Assembly: GCF_900101785.1 (NCBI RefSeq)
Contig: NZ_LT629688.1
Coordinates: forward strand, 1,674,001 to 1,738,000
Origin: Auraticoccus monumenti
Lineage (GTDB): Bacteria; Actinomycetota; Actinomycetes; Propionibacteriales; Propionibacteriaceae
Direction: 5' to 3'
Length of the DNA stretch: 64,000 nt
Part shown: one piece after another, positions 43,430 to 54,028 of the stretch
Position numbering within the stretch: the stretch's first letter is position 1
How the letters are laid out: each line of letters begins with the position of its first letter
The notes under the pieces: model-generated
What the model saw: the letters and a program-made list of their open reading frames with translations, nothing else
Told to the model about the DNA's origin: nothing
Databases searched by the model: none
Program-made: the position numbers and the translations under genes

Positions 43430-44508
43430 CCGAGGGTGAGCCGGCGGTGCCGGGCCGTGGGCTGGAGGCGCACCTGGTGCTGCGCCGGGGGCGGTTCGAC
43501 CTGGACCTGGCGCTGGCCCTGCCGCCGGGCCGGGTGACGGCGCTGCTCGGCCCCAACGGCGCGGGCAAGTCCACCGTGCTGCGGGCCCTGGCCGGCCTGG
43601 CCCCGCTCGACGGCGGCCGGATCGTGCTGGACGGGGAGGTGCTCGACGACGCCGCCGCAGGCCGGCTGGTGCCCGCGGAGCGACGCGACGTGGGCATGGT
43701 GTTCCAGGACTACCTGCTGTTCCCGCACCTGGGTCTGCTGGACAACGTGGCCTTCGGGTTGCGGGCGCGGGGGGTGCGGCGACGGGAGGCCGACGCCCGC
43801 GCGGCGGCGTGGCTGGCGCGGGTGGGGCTGGCCGACCTGGCCCGGGTGAAGCCGGGCCGGGTCTCCGGCGGGCAGGCCCAGCGGGCCGCGCTGGCCCGGG
43901 CCCTGGTCGGCGACCCGGGGCTGCTGCTGCTGGACGAGCCGCTGGCCGCCCTGGACGCGGGCACCCGGCTGGGGATCCGCTCCGACCTGCGCCGCCACCT
44001 CGCGGGCTACCGGGGCTGCACCGTGCTGGTCACCCACGACCCGCTGGACGCCATGGTGCTGGCCGACCACCTGGTGGTGGTCGAGGACGGCCGCCTGGTG
44101 CAGCAGGGACCGCCCGTCGAGGTCGCCCGGGCGCCCCGGACCGGCTACGTGGCCACCCTGGTCGGGCTCAACCTCTACCGCGGCCGGGCGGTGGGGGGTG
44201 TCGTCGAGCTGGCCGACGGCGGCACCCTGGTCACCAGCCAGCAGGTCCCGGGCAGCTGCTTCGCCGCCTTCCCCCCGTCGGCGGTCTCGCTGCACCGCCG
44301 ACGTCCGGAGGGCTCGGCCCGCAACGTCTGGCCGGGCACGGTGGCCGGGCTGGAGGCCCACCCCGACGGCGTCCGGGTGCGGCTGGACGCCAGGCCGCCG
44401 GTGCTGGCCGACGTCACCACCGCGGCGGTGGCCGAGCTGGGGCTGGACCCGGGCCAGGAGGTGTGGGCCTCGGTCAAGGCCACCGAGGTCCGCTGCTACC
44501 CGGCGTGA
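43426..44508 (+). CDS. modC: Molybdate ABC transporter, ATP-binding protein
   Basis: A 360-residue ATPase. Walker A LLGPNGAGKST, Q-loop FQDYLLFPHL, signature VSGGQAQR, Walker B LLLLDEPLAALD and the H-loop TVLVTHDPLD are complete. The C-terminal ~70 residues are a TOBE domain ending EVWASVKATEVRCYPA, which can bind molybdate and shut the pump when the cell is full. GTG 43426 overlaps the modB stop. The regulator upstream has a similar TOBE segment, so both may sense the same ligand. Confidence 0.93.
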   Translation: MTEGEPAVPGRGLEAHLVLRRGRFDLDLALALPPGRVTALLGPNGAGKSTVLRALAGLAPLDGGRIVLDGEVLDDAAAGRLVPAERRDVGMVFQDYLLFPHLGLLDNVAFGLRARGVRRREADARAAAWLARVGLADLARVKPGRVSGGQAQRAALARALVGDPGLLLLDEPLAALDAGTRLGIRSDLRRHLAGYRGCTVLVTHDPLDAMVLADHLVVVEDGRLVQQGPPVEVARAPRTGYVATLVGLNLYRGRAVGGVVELADGGTLVTSQQVPGSCFAAFPPSAVSLHRRRPEGSARNVWPGTVAGLEAHPDGVRVRLDARPPVLADVTTAAVAELGLDPGQEVWASVKATEVRCYPA

Positions 44509-44557
44509 TGGGCCGTCGCGCTGGCGGGGCGCCCACCCGCCGCCTAGCGTGGGTCCC

Positions 44558-45274
44558 ATGACCCAGCAGCAGCACCGTCCGGACGCGACCCCTCCCGCCC
44601 GGGTGCTCTCGGTCAACCTCGGCCGCGCCGAGCCCAACCCGTGGAAGAACGCCGAGACGACGGGCTTCGGCAAGCGCCCCTCCGCCGACCGGGTCCACGT
44701 CCGGGCGCCGGGTCCCAAGGACGGCGGTCTGGGCAGCGGGCTGGTGGGTGACCACGTGGGGGACCGGCAGAACCACGGCGGTGACCTGCAGGCCGTCTAC
44801 GCCTACGGCGCCGAGGACCTGCGCCGCTGGGCGGAGCGGCTGGGTCGCGAGCTGCCGCCGGGGGCCTTCGGGGAGAACCTCACCACCGAGGGCGTCGACC
44901 TGGCCGACTGCCGGCTGGGGGAGCGGTGGCGGGTGGGCAGCACCGAGTTGGTGGTCACCGTCCCCCGGATGCCCTGCTCCACCTTCCGCGGCTGGCTGGG
45001 GGTGCGGGGCTGGCTCCGCCTCTTCACCCAGGACGGACGTCCCGGCACCTACCTGTCCGTGGCGGTGGCCGGCGACCTGGGCGCCGGTGACGACATCGAG
45101 CTGCTGCACCGGCCCGACCACGGGGTGAGCGTGGCCGACGCCTTCCGGGCGATGACCACCGACCGCGACGGCGCGGCGGCCCTCGCCCCAGCCGGTGCGC
45201 ACCTGGCCCCGGGGCTCCGCGAGCTGGTCCGCGCCGCCCTGGCCGGGACCGGCCGCGAGGACCGCCTCTTCTGA
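44558..45274 (+). CDS. MOSC domain-containing protein
   Basis: A 238-residue MOSC protein of the YiiM type. LVGDHVGDRQNHGGDLQAVY and GENLTTEGVDL are the family patterns, and Cys in RMPCSTFRGWLG is the likely molybdenum-cofactor ligand. Such enzymes reduce N-hydroxylated compounds or transfer sulfur to the cofactor. The place right after modABC supports a molybdenum link. ATG 44558 is the first start after the modC stop. Confidence 0.87.
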   Translation: MTQQQHRPDATPPARVLSVNLGRAEPNPWKNAETTGFGKRPSADRVHVRAPGPKDGGLGSGLVGDHVGDRQNHGGDLQAVYAYGAEDLRRWAERLGRELPPGAFGENLTTEGVDLADCRLGERWRVGSTELVVTVPRMPCSTFRGWLGVRGWLRLFTQDGRPGTYLSVAVAGDLGAGDDIELLHRPDHGVSVADAFRAMTTDRDGAAALAPAGAHLAPGLRELVRAALAGTGREDRLF

Positions 45275-45302
45275 GCCCGGTCCGGCCCGGTGGGCGTTTT
45301 GA

Positions 45303-45331
45303 CCCCGTTGGGCCCCGCGGGTAGTCTGAGT
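45303..45331 (+). promoter_or_regulatory. Promoter of the rpsL-rpsG operon
   Basis: TTGACC (45303-45308), 17 bp, TAGTCT (45326-45331). Both boxes are close to the housekeeping consensus. The transcript would start near 45338, giving a leader of about 175 bases before rpsL. Confidence 0.75.
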
Positions 45332-45514
45332 CCTTGTGTTCGGCCTGTCCGAACCTGTGCGCGTGCCCCGGTACCGCGACAACCCTCCTCGGGACGTCCG
45401 TCCGCGGGTGGAGCGCACGGCAGCCTCGCTCTGGATCGATGTCCCCATCGGTGTCGGGCCGGTCTGCGCCCAAGACAGCACGAGTACACCCGACGTAGGA
45501 AAGAGATCCACCAG

Positions 45515-45886
45515 GTGCCCACGATCCAGCAGCTGGTCCGCAAGGGCCGCGCCGACAAGGTTCGCAAGACGAAGACGCCCGCCCTCCGCGGTGCGCCGCA
45601 GCGCCGCGGCGTCTGCACGCGCGTCTACACCGTGCCGCCGAAGAAGCCGAACTCGGCGCTGCGCAAGGTGGCCCGCGTGAAGCTCTCCAGCGGCATCGAG
45701 GTGACCGCCTACATCCCCGGTGTGGGCCACAACCTCCAGGAGCACTCGATGGTGCTGGTGCGCGGCGGTCGTGTGAAGGACCTGCCGGGTGTGCGGTACA
45801 AGATCATCCGCGGCTCCCTCGACACCCAGGGTGTCAAGAACCGCAAGCAGGCACGCAGCCGCTACGGCGCGAAGAAGGAGAAGTAA
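45515..45886 (+). CDS. rpsL: 30S ribosomal protein S12
   Basis: A 123-residue S12. Lys43 in [12 protein letters not shown] and the lysine in [12 protein letters not shown] (Lys88 type) are both wild type, so the allele looks streptomycin-sensitive. GTG 45515 is chosen from the standard N-terminus [14 protein letters not shown]. The stop overlaps rpsG by one base. First gene of the str operon. Confidence 0.97.
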   Translation: MPTIQQLVRKGRADKVRKTKTPALRGAPQRRGVCTRVYTVPPKKPNSALRKVARVKLSSGIEVTAYIPGVGHNLQEHSMVLVRGGRVKDLPGVRYKIIRGSLDTQGVKNRKQARSRYGAKKEK

Positions 45887-46356
45887 TGTCTCGCAAGGGT
45901 CCGGCCCCCAAGCGGCCCGTCCTCGTCGACCCCGTCTACGGCTCGCCGCTGGTCAGCCAGCTGGTCAGCAAGGTGCTGCAGGACGGCAAGAAGACGATCG
46001 CCCAGGGCATCGTCTACACCGCCCTGGAGGGCACCCGCGCCAAGAGCGGCATCGACCCGGTGCAGACGCTCAAGCGCGCGCTGGACAACGTCAAGCCGGC
46101 GCTGGAGGTCCGCAGCCGCCGTGTCGGTGGCGCCACCTACCAGGTGCCGATCGAGGTCCGTCCGGCTCGCTCCAACACGCTGGCCATGCGCTGGCTGGTG
46201 AGCTTCGCCCGGCAGCGCCGCGAGAAGACCATGTCGGAGCGTCTGATGAACGAGATCCTCGACGCCTCCAACGGCCTGGGTGCCGCGGTCAAGCGCCGCG
46301 AGGACACCCACAAGATGGCCGAGGCCAACAAGCCCTTCGCTCACTACCGCTGGTGA
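45886..46356 (+). CDS. rpsG: 30S ribosomal protein S7
   Basis: A 156-residue S7 at the usual length. [20 protein letters not shown] is the usual start, and the family motif around [19 protein letters not shown] is intact. It nucleates assembly of the 30S head. The start TAATG overlaps the rpsL stop. It is followed by a hairpin with a pyrimidine tract before fusA. Confidence 0.97.
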   Translation: MSRKGPAPKRPVLVDPVYGSPLVSQLVSKVLQDGKKTIAQGIVYTALEGTRAKSGIDPVQTLKRALDNVKPALEVRSRRVGGATYQVPIEVRPARSNTLAMRWLVSFARQRREKTMSERLMNEILDASNGLGAAVKRREDTHKMAEANKPFAHYRW

Positions 46357-46362
46357 GCCGCC

Positions 46363-46403
46363 GACGGTCCCGGAGCTCGCTCCGGGGCCGTCACCCCCTC
46401 TTT
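46363..46403 (+). terminator. Hairpin between rpsG and fusA (partial terminator or attenuator)
   Basis: A 13-bp stem (one G-T pair) with loop CTCG at 46363-46392, followed by ACCCCCTCTTTT. The T-run makes it terminator-like, but fusA follows with no promoter that I can see, so read-through is likely. Confidence 0.6.
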
Positions 46404-46435
46404 TCCACTTCTCAGAGAGAAGGTTGAACGCTTCC

Positions 46436-48532
<2,097 letters not shown>

Positions 48533-48536
48533 CCAC

Positions 48537-48574
48537 CACGGCGCCGGGTCCGGTTTGACCTGCCCGGCGCCGTG
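48537..48574 (+). terminator. Hairpin between fusA and tuf
   Basis: A perfect 12-bp stem (CACGGCGCCGGG with its complement) and a 14-base loop, 4 bp after fusA. The loop contains TTGACC (48555-48560), which could be a -35 for a separate tuf promoter with CACACT as a poor -10. Separate tuf expression would fit its higher demand. Confidence 0.55.
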
Positions 48575-48666
48575 AACCACACTTGGTCCGTCCTCGGGAC
48601 GACCGAGCAGTCAGACAACAACGAATCGCCGCGCGACCGCGTGGTGAACACCCAGAAGGAGCCCCA

Positions 48667-49860
48667 GTGGCAAAGGCCAAGTTCGAGCGGACCAAGCCGC
48701 ACGCCAACATCGGCACCATCGGGCACATCGACCACGGCAAGACCACGCTGACCGCGGCGATCTCGAAGGTGCTCCACGACAAGTACCCCACCCTCAACCA
48801 GGCCTCGGCGTTCGACCAGATCGACAAGGCCCCCGAGGAGCGTCAGCGCGGCATCACGATCTCGATCGCGCACATCGAGTACCAGACCGAGAAGCGTCAC
48901 TACGCGCACGTCGACTGCCCCGGGCACGCCGACTACGTGAAGAACATGATCACCGGTGCTGCGCAGATGGACGGCGCGATCCTGGTGGTGGCTGCCACCG
49001 ACGGCCCCATGCCGCAGACCCGCGAGCACGTGCTGCTCGCCCGCCAGGTCGGTGTGCCGGCCATGGTCGTGGCGCTGAACAAGTGCGACATGGTCGACGA
49101 CGAGGAGCTCATCGAGCTCGTCGAGATGGAGGTGCGCGAGCTCCTCTCCGACAACGAGTTCCCCGGTGACGACATCCCCGTCATCCGCGTGGCCGCCTTC
49201 CCCGCCCTCAACGGCGACGAGAAGTGGGTCAAGTCGGTCGAGGAGCTCATGGACGCCGTCGACGACTACATCCCGCAGCCCGAGCGCGAGGTCGACAAGC
49301 CCTTCCTGATGCCGGTGGAGGACGTCTTCACCATCACCGGTCGTGGCACCGTCATCACCGGCCGCATCGAGCGTGGCGTCGTCAAGGTCAACGAGACCGT
49401 CGACATCATCGGCATCCGCGAGACCAAGCAGACCTCCACGGTCACCGGTGTCGAGATGTTCCGCAAGTTCCTCGACGAGGGCCAGGCGGGCGAGAACGTC
49501 GGCCTGCTCCTCCGCGGCACCAAGAAGGAGGACGTGCAGCGTGGGATGGTCGTGATCAAGCCGGGCTCGACCACCCCGCACACCGACTTCGAGGCTCGCG
49601 TCTACATCCTCAACAAGGACGAGGGTGGCCGTCACAAGCCGTTCTTCTCCAACTACTCGCCGCAGTTCTACTTCCGCACCACCGACGTCACCGGTGTGGT
49701 CCAGCTGCCCGAGGGCACCGAGATGGTCATGCCCGGCGACAACACCGACATGACCGTGCACCTGATCCAGCCCATCGCCATGGAGGAGGAGCTCCGCTTC
49801 GCCATCCGTGAGGGCGGCCGCACCGTCGGCGCCGGTCGGGTCACCAAGATCATCAAGTGA
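48667..49860 (+). CDS. tuf: Elongation factor Tu
   Basis: A 397-residue EF-Tu that brings aminoacyl-tRNA to the ribosome. GTPase motifs [24 protein letters not shown] and NKCDMVDD, and the switch RQRGITIS, are all intact. GTG 48667 is preceded by AGAAGGAG. A perfect hairpin with a TTCG loop ends the operon 22 bp later. Confidence 0.97.
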   Translation: MAKAKFERTKPHANIGTIGHIDHGKTTLTAAISKVLHDKYPTLNQASAFDQIDKAPEERQRGITISIAHIEYQTEKRHYAHVDCPGHADYVKNMITGAAQMDGAILVVAATDGPMPQTREHVLLARQVGVPAMVVALNKCDMVDDEELIELVEMEVRELLSDNEFPGDDIPVIRVAAFPALNGDEKWVKSVEELMDAVDDYIPQPEREVDKPFLMPVEDVFTITGRGTVITGRIERGVVKVNETVDIIGIRETKQTSTVTGVEMFRKFLDEGQAGENVGLLLRGTKKEDVQRGMVVIKPGSTTPHTDFEARVYILNKDEGGRHKPFFSNYSPQFYFRTTDVTGVVQLPEGTEMVMPGDNTDMTVHLIQPIAMEEELRFAIREGGRTVGAGRVTKIIK

Positions 49861-49882
49861 CACCAGTCGCTGACTGATCCAC

Positions 49883-49918
49883 CAGGAGGGCCCCGTGCTT
49901 CGGCACGGGGCCCTCCTG
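49883..49918. terminator. Terminator of the str operon
   Basis: A perfect 16-bp stem (CAGGAGGGCCCCGTGC with its complement) closed by the very stable tetraloop TTCG. It can also serve the converging methyltransferase gene, which ends 26 bp further on. Confidence 0.9.
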
Positions 49919-49944
49919 CATGTCCGAGGGGCTCCCGGGTCGTG

Positions 49945-50808
49945 CTACGGGCGCCGGGCGACCAGGGTGAAGGTGCAGGGGACCAGTGCCCGTTCGTCCT
50001 CGGGCCAGGCCCAGCCGCCCTCCACCTCGACCATGCGCGGGCTGAACTGCCAGGGGAGCACGGTGTCCTCCTCCATCCGCAGCAGCTGCAGGCCGGCGTC
50101 GAGGAGGGCCTGCACCACCTCCGAGAGCGGGTGCGGCCACTCGTAGCTCTGGGTGGAGGTCAGCCGGTCGGTGCCGACGTAGCTGGACTCGCCGTCCCAG
50201 GCGTCGGCGGTCCCGTCGCCGAAGTAGCGGTGACGGAGGGTCAGCTGATCGGACCGGTCGTCCAGGGCCAGCAGCACCGGGTGGCCGTCGCGGATGTAGA
50301 AGGTGCCGCCGGGTCGCAGCAGGGCGTGCACCTGCTCGGCCCAGCGCCGCAGGTCGGCGAGCCAGCAGATCGCGCCGATGCTGGTGTAGACCACGTCGAA
50401 GTCCGTGCCGACCGCCTGCGCGGCCACCATCACGTCGGACTCCACCCAGCGCGCGTCGACGCCCGTGTCGGCGGCGAGCCGGCTGGCCACGGCCAGGGCG
50501 TCGGCGGAGAAGTCCACCCCGGTCACCCGGGCGCTGGCCCGGGCGAGGGAGAGGGTGTCGGTGCCCAGGTGGCACTGCAGGTGGCAGAGGTCCAGCCCCG
50601 CCACCGAGCCGGACGGGAGCAGCGGCTCCAGCCGGGCGAGGTCGTGGCGGACGACGTCGGAGAGGTACCCGGGGTCCTCGCGGTAGCGGTCGAGACCGTA
50701 GGCGGGCGTGTGCACCCTGACCCGGTCCTGCCAGTTGGCGTGGTTGGTGGCGCGGGCGGCCTCCCAGTCCACGTCCACCCAGCCGCGGAACTCCTCCTGC
50801 TCGCTCAC
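49945..50808 (-). CDS. Class I SAM-dependent methyltransferase
   Basis: A 287-residue methyltransferase. Motif I is VAGLDLCHLQCHLGTDTLSL, followed by VTGVDFSADALAVA and FDVVYTSIGAICWLADLRRW. The Cys/His-rich motif I is usual for a large actinobacterial family of unknown substrate. GTG 50808 overlaps the upstream MOSC gene (GTGA), so the two are coupled. Confidence 0.85.
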   Translation of the reverse strand: MSEQEEFRGWVDVDWEAARATNHANWQDRVRVHTPAYGLDRYREDPGYLSDVVRHDLARLEPLLPSGSVAGLDLCHLQCHLGTDTLSLARASARVTGVDFSADALAVASRLAADTGVDARWVESDVMVAAQAVGTDFDVVYTSIGAICWLADLRRWAEQVHALLRPGGTFYIRDGHPVLLALDDRSDQLTLRHRYFGDGTADAWDGESSYVGTDRLTSTQSYEWPHPLSEVVQALLDAGLQLLRMEEDTVLPWQFSPRMVEVEGGWAWPEDERALVPCTFTLVARRP

Positions 50809-51257
50809 GCGGCCGCCTCCTCCGTGGTCAGCCGGACCTCGTCGCCGACCCGGATGGTGCCCGACCCGAGCAGCCGGAAGATCGTGCCGCCGCGGGCGTG
50901 CATGGCCCGACGGGCCCCCTCGGCGATCCAGTCGTCCAGCAGGCGGCAGGGGGCCGCCATCCGCACCACCTCGAGCTCGACGTCACCGATCCAGATCCGC
51001 TCACCCGGCCGGGTGGGCAGCCGCCCGGTGTCGATGGTGAGGTTGCGCCGGGTGCTGCCTGGCTCGATCGGCTGGCCGAGGTCGGCGGCGGCCGCGGCCA
51101 GGTCGGTGAGCGACTGCACGCTGACGTGGCGGTGGCGGGTGCCGTGGTAGCGGTCGCCGACCAGCCCACGTCCCGCCTCGGCCTGGACCGAGGGGACCGA
51201 GCGGGTGGGCAGCCGCGACCCCGGCGCCAGGTGGATGGCGGTCACGTGCGGGCTCAT
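50805..51257 (-). CDS. MOSC domain-containing protein (short form)
   Basis: A 150-residue single-domain MOSC protein. GLVGDRYHGTRHRHVSVQS and RRNLTIDTG match the family, and the conserved Cys is in AAPCRLLDDW. It is expected to bind the molybdenum cofactor or transfer its sulfur, but no substrate can be named. It is first in a coupled pair with a methyltransferase gene. ATG 51257 is clear. This is the second MOSC gene of the window; it is not close to the mod operon. Confidence 0.88.
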   Translation of the reverse strand: MSPHVTAIHLAPGSRLPTRSVPSVQAEAGRGLVGDRYHGTRHRHVSVQSLTDLAAAAADLGQPIEPGSTRRNLTIDTGRLPTRPGERIWIGDVELEVVRMAAPCRLLDDWIAEGARRAMHARGGTIFRLLGSGTIRVGDEVRLTTEEAAA

Positions 51258-51348
51258 GCCCCCATCCTCCCCGACGAGCGTCCGTCACCGACAGCCACGA
51301 CGCGGTGCGCGGCCTCCGCCTCGACTCGACGCCGGGTGGACCGGCCCC

Positions 51349-51419
51349 GACCTGCCCGACCCGATGACCTGGCCGACCCCGATGACCTGCCCGACGCCGG
51401 TGCGCTGCCCGACCCCGGT
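51349..51419. repeat. 18-bp imperfect tandem repeat, 4 copies
   Basis: Units GACCTGCCCGACCCGAT (one base short), GACCTGGCCGACCCCGAT, GACCTGCCCGACGCCGGT and GCGCTGCCCGACCCCGGT follow one another. All six frames stay open through it because 18 is a multiple of three, which explains several short spurious open frames. Confidence 0.85.
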
Positions 51420-51507
51420 GGACGCCCGACCGCGATGATCTGCTGACCCGCTCGCCTCTGGCTGACGAGGAGCCGAGCGGCCGGACTCCAACGGCCGCAG
51501 GCGGCCA

Positions 51508-51577
51508 GCACAACCGGTCGCTCAGCGCACACGTCCCGACACATCTCCGGTGGTGTCCGCTGAGTGACCGGTTGTGC
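51508..51577. repeat. Palindromic element, copy 1 (REP-like)
   Basis: The 20-bp left arm GCACAACCGGTCGCTCAGCG (51508-51527) and the right arm (51558-51577) match as an inverted repeat at 19 of 20 positions around a 30-base centre. The centre carries a further small inverted pair, GACAC/GTGTC. Confidence 0.85.
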
Positions 51578-51666
51578 CGACAGCCGCCAGCCCCGCCGGC
51601 GCCACGGGCAGGCACCGGCCGACTCGCCCTCGGTCCAGCCGGTGGTCCCCGTCTCGGGTACCTCGT

Positions 51667-51737
51667 GCACAACCGGTCACGGAGCCGGATGGTCCTGCGC
51701 TGGAGGCCGCACCGTCGGGCTCGGTGACCGGTTCTGC
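51667..51737. repeat. Palindromic element, copy 2 (REP-like)
   Basis: The left arm GCACAACCGGTCACGGAGCC (51667-51686) and the right arm (51718-51737) match at 18 of 20 positions around a 31-base centre. The outer 12 bases GCACAACCGGTC are shared with copy 1, but the centres are unrelated. Confidence 0.85.
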
Positions 51738-51870
51738 TCTCGACCGGCCGCCGCCCCACGCCGAGAACGCCACGGCCGTCTCGCCCGGGGCCGTCCGGCA
51801 GTCGTCACCGGAGGAGTCCCACCGTGGCCGACGGGACCACCGGCAGACCGACCTGGGGAATGATGGACGG

Positions 51871-52575
51871 GTGGAAGGGAACACCGAGGCCATCATCCGG
51901 CTCTGCTTCGCCCGCCAGCTCGGCCTGGCCGACGACGCCCTGGAGCGACCCGGCCGGGTGCCGGTGGTGCAGGCGGGGACGATCACCGTGCTCCGGCTCT
52001 GGGAGACCACCGTGGTGGCCGCCCCCGAGGCGCTCCACGCCGACCTCGAGGAGCTCGGCGAGGACGCGCTGGTCGACGCGTCCGCCCTGCTGCGGGTGTG
52101 CCCGACCGGTCGCGTGCTGGGGTCGGCCCAGCTCTCCGCCCTCGACGCGCTGGACCGCCACCCACAGCTGGAGCGGCTCGAGGTCGAGCCCGGCGCGGAG
52201 GCAGCCCGGGCGCTGGAGCGGAGCTGCCCGCCCGACGACGTCACCGACGTGGGGCTGTCGGCGATGGAGGCCACCTTCATCCACCTCGGTGAGGACGAGG
52301 AGCCCCGCAGCGGGTCGGGGTACAGCACCTGGGCCGGTCTGACGGCGAACCTGGGCGTGCTCACCGCCCCGGCGCACCGGCGTCGCGGGCTGGGCCGGGT
52401 GCTGGCCGGCATCGCGGCCAACGACGCCCTGGACGCCGGGCTGGTCCCGGTGTGGCGTGCGCCGGTGGGCCACCGGGCCACGGAGCGGCTGGCCGCGGCG
52501 CTCGGGTTCGAGCCGTTCGGGGTGCGGACGACCCTGGAGACCTCACCCGGCTCCTCGGCGACCGGCGGTCGTTGA
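51871..52575 (+). CDS. GNAT family N-acetyltransferase
   Basis: A 234-residue protein. The C-terminal half has the acetyl-CoA-binding pattern LTAPAHRRRGLGRVLAGIAA and AAALGFEPFG, typical of GNAT. The N-terminal half (IIRLCFARQLGLADDALERP and on) is a companion domain of unknown role. GTG 51871 (MEGNTEAIIRL) is chosen; upstream in-frame sequence runs through the palindromic elements and is rejected. It is first of three same-strand genes ending with an alarmone synthetase. Confidence 0.78.
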   Translation: MEGNTEAIIRLCFARQLGLADDALERPGRVPVVQAGTITVLRLWETTVVAAPEALHADLEELGEDALVDASALLRVCPTGRVLGSAQLSALDALDRHPQLERLEVEPGAEAARALERSCPPDDVTDVGLSAMEATFIHLGEDEEPRSGSGYSTWAGLTANLGVLTAPAHRRRGLGRVLAGIAANDALDAGLVPVWRAPVGHRATERLAAALGFEPFGVRTTLETSPGSSATGGR

Positions 52576-52625
52576 CCCGGCCCTGGCAGGATGGGCACCG
52601 CCCGACCCCCACGGAATGGACGACG

Positions 52626-53147
52626 ATGGCGCAGACGACACTGCTCGCGGACCTCTCCCACGACCCGATCACCCTGACGACCCGGCTGGCGCCCTCGGCG
52701 CTGCCGATCGGGGTGCAGCTGCGCCCGACCGGGCCCGGGGACGCCGAGGCGGTCGCCCGGCTGCGGCTCGAGGCGCACCCCGGTCGGGCCGGGTCCGACC
52801 CGGCCACGGCCGCCGCGGAGGTCGGCCGGCACCTGGCCGGGGAGCACGGTCGGCTCGTGCCCGACGGCTGCCTGGTCGCGGTGGACGAGCAGGGCCAGGT
52901 GATCGCCTGGGTGCTCACCGTCCACCCGGCGCCCGGGGCGGCGGGGACGTCCGCGCCGCTGGTGCTGGACCTGTGCACCGCCCCGCCGTGGCAGGGGCGC
53001 GGGCTGGGCCGGGCGCTGGTGGTCTCGGCCATGCGGGCCGCAGCCGCCGAGGCCGACCAGGTGCAGATCCTGGTCGAGGACAGCAACGCGAGCGCCCGCA
53101 GCCTCTTCCACTCCCTCGGGTTCGCCCCGGCGGGCAGCGCGTCGTGA
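52626..53147 (+). CDS. GNAT family N-acetyltransferase
   Basis: A 173-residue GNAT. The acyl-CoA pyrophosphate-binding loop is WQGRGLGRALVVSAMRAA, and the last segment reads ARSLFHSLGFAPAG. Substrate unknown; it could be a small amine or a ribosomal protein terminus. Its stop overlaps the start of the alarmone synthetase gene (GTGA), so they are co-translated. ATG 52626 lies 50 bp after the first GNAT gene. Confidence 0.85.
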   Translation: MAQTTLLADLSHDPITLTTRLAPSALPIGVQLRPTGPGDAEAVARLRLEAHPGRAGSDPATAAAEVGRHLAGEHGRLVPDGCLVAVDEQGQVIAWVLTVHPAPGAAGTSAPLVLDLCTAPPWQGRGLGRALVVSAMRAAAAEADQVQILVEDSNASARSLFHSLGFAPAGSAS

Positions 53148-53929
53148 GCGGTGCCGAGGCCGTCGAGCCCGGTCCCGTGCACGAGGTGGGTCAGCACATG
53201 CGCCTGCTGAACGACTTCATGCTCGGCTACAAGTTCGCCATCGACTCGGTGGTCACCAAGATCCAGATCCTGCGCGAGGACTACAACAACGCCCACGACC
53301 ACAACCCGATCGAGCACATCAACTCCCGGCTGAAGTCGCCGGAGAGCATCCTCGCCAAGGCCCGGCGAAAGGGCCAGCCGGTCGACCTGGACAGCATCCG
53401 CGCCAACACCCTCGACATCGCCGGCGTCCGGGTCACCTGCTGCTTCCTCAGCGACACCTACGCCGTCCGGGACGTCATCGCCCGGCACGAGGACGTCCGG
53501 GTGCTGGAGGAGCGCGACTACATCGCCGCCCCCAAGGCCAACGGGTACCAGAGCCTGCACCTCATCGTCGAGGTCCCGGTCTACCGGGCCAGGGAGGTCT
53601 CGCGGGTGCCGGTGGAGATCCAGCTGCGCACCATCGCGATGGACTTCTGGGCCAGCCTGGAGCACCGGATCTACTACAAGTACGGCGGCTCGGTGCCGGC
53701 CAGCCTGGTGGAGGACCTGACCCAGGCCGCGGCCGCGGTGAACAGCCTCGACCTCACCATGCAGGACCTGCACCAGCAGGTGCACGCGCCCCAGTCGCTC
53801 GCCCCGGCGGCGCCCCTCGCGCCGCCGGCCGACCTGTTCGCCCGCTACGCCCGCGCGCTCGGCGTCGCCGTGGACGACGAGGGGCCGGGGACCGGCCCGG
53901 TCGACCCTCCCGCGGGCCCCCGCGACTGA
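53144..53929 (+). CDS. Small alarmone synthetase (RelA/SpoT-domain GTP pyrophosphokinase)
   Basis: A 261-residue single-domain (p)ppGpp synthetase of the RelQ/YjbM type. Seen: NTLDIAGVRVTCCFLSDTY (residues 88-106), the G-loop-like YIAAPKANGYQSLHL (126-140), and VEIQLRTIAMDFWASLEH (157-174). There is no HD hydrolase, TGS or ACT domain, so it makes but does not degrade the alarmone and is not ribosome-activated like RelA. The last ~50 residues are Pro/Ala-rich. GTG 53144 overlaps the GNAT gene by 4 bp. Confidence 0.92.
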   Translation: MSGAEAVEPGPVHEVGQHMRLLNDFMLGYKFAIDSVVTKIQILREDYNNAHDHNPIEHINSRLKSPESILAKARRKGQPVDLDSIRANTLDIAGVRVTCCFLSDTYAVRDVIARHEDVRVLEERDYIAAPKANGYQSLHLIVEVPVYRAREVSRVPVEIQLRTIAMDFWASLEHRIYYKYGGSVPASLVEDLTQAAAAVNSLDLTMQDLHQQVHAPQSLAPAAPLAPPADLFARYARALGVAVDDEGPGTGPVDPPAGPRD

Positions 53930-54028
53930 GCCCTCAGCCGCCGACCGTCGACGACCTCGAGCCAGCCGGCCCACGCCGTCCCTGGTCCGGGTCGCCGCGG
54001 TCCCAGCGCGCAGCAGCAGCCCGACGGA

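Larger units (their letters stand above)
51258..51870. other. Gene-free region with several repeat elements
   Basis: 613 bp between the divergent MOSC and GNAT genes. It holds an 18-bp tandem repeat (51349-51419) and two palindromic elements (51508-51577 and 51667-51737). Open frames crossing it run through the repeats and have no ribosome site or recognisable product, so I call none. Confidence 0.65.

Noticed and set aside
51205-51438. A 77-residue open frame with a Pro-Thr repeat
   Set aside because: The repeat is a by-product of the 18-bp DNA repeat. It starts opposite the MOSC gene and has no ribosome site.
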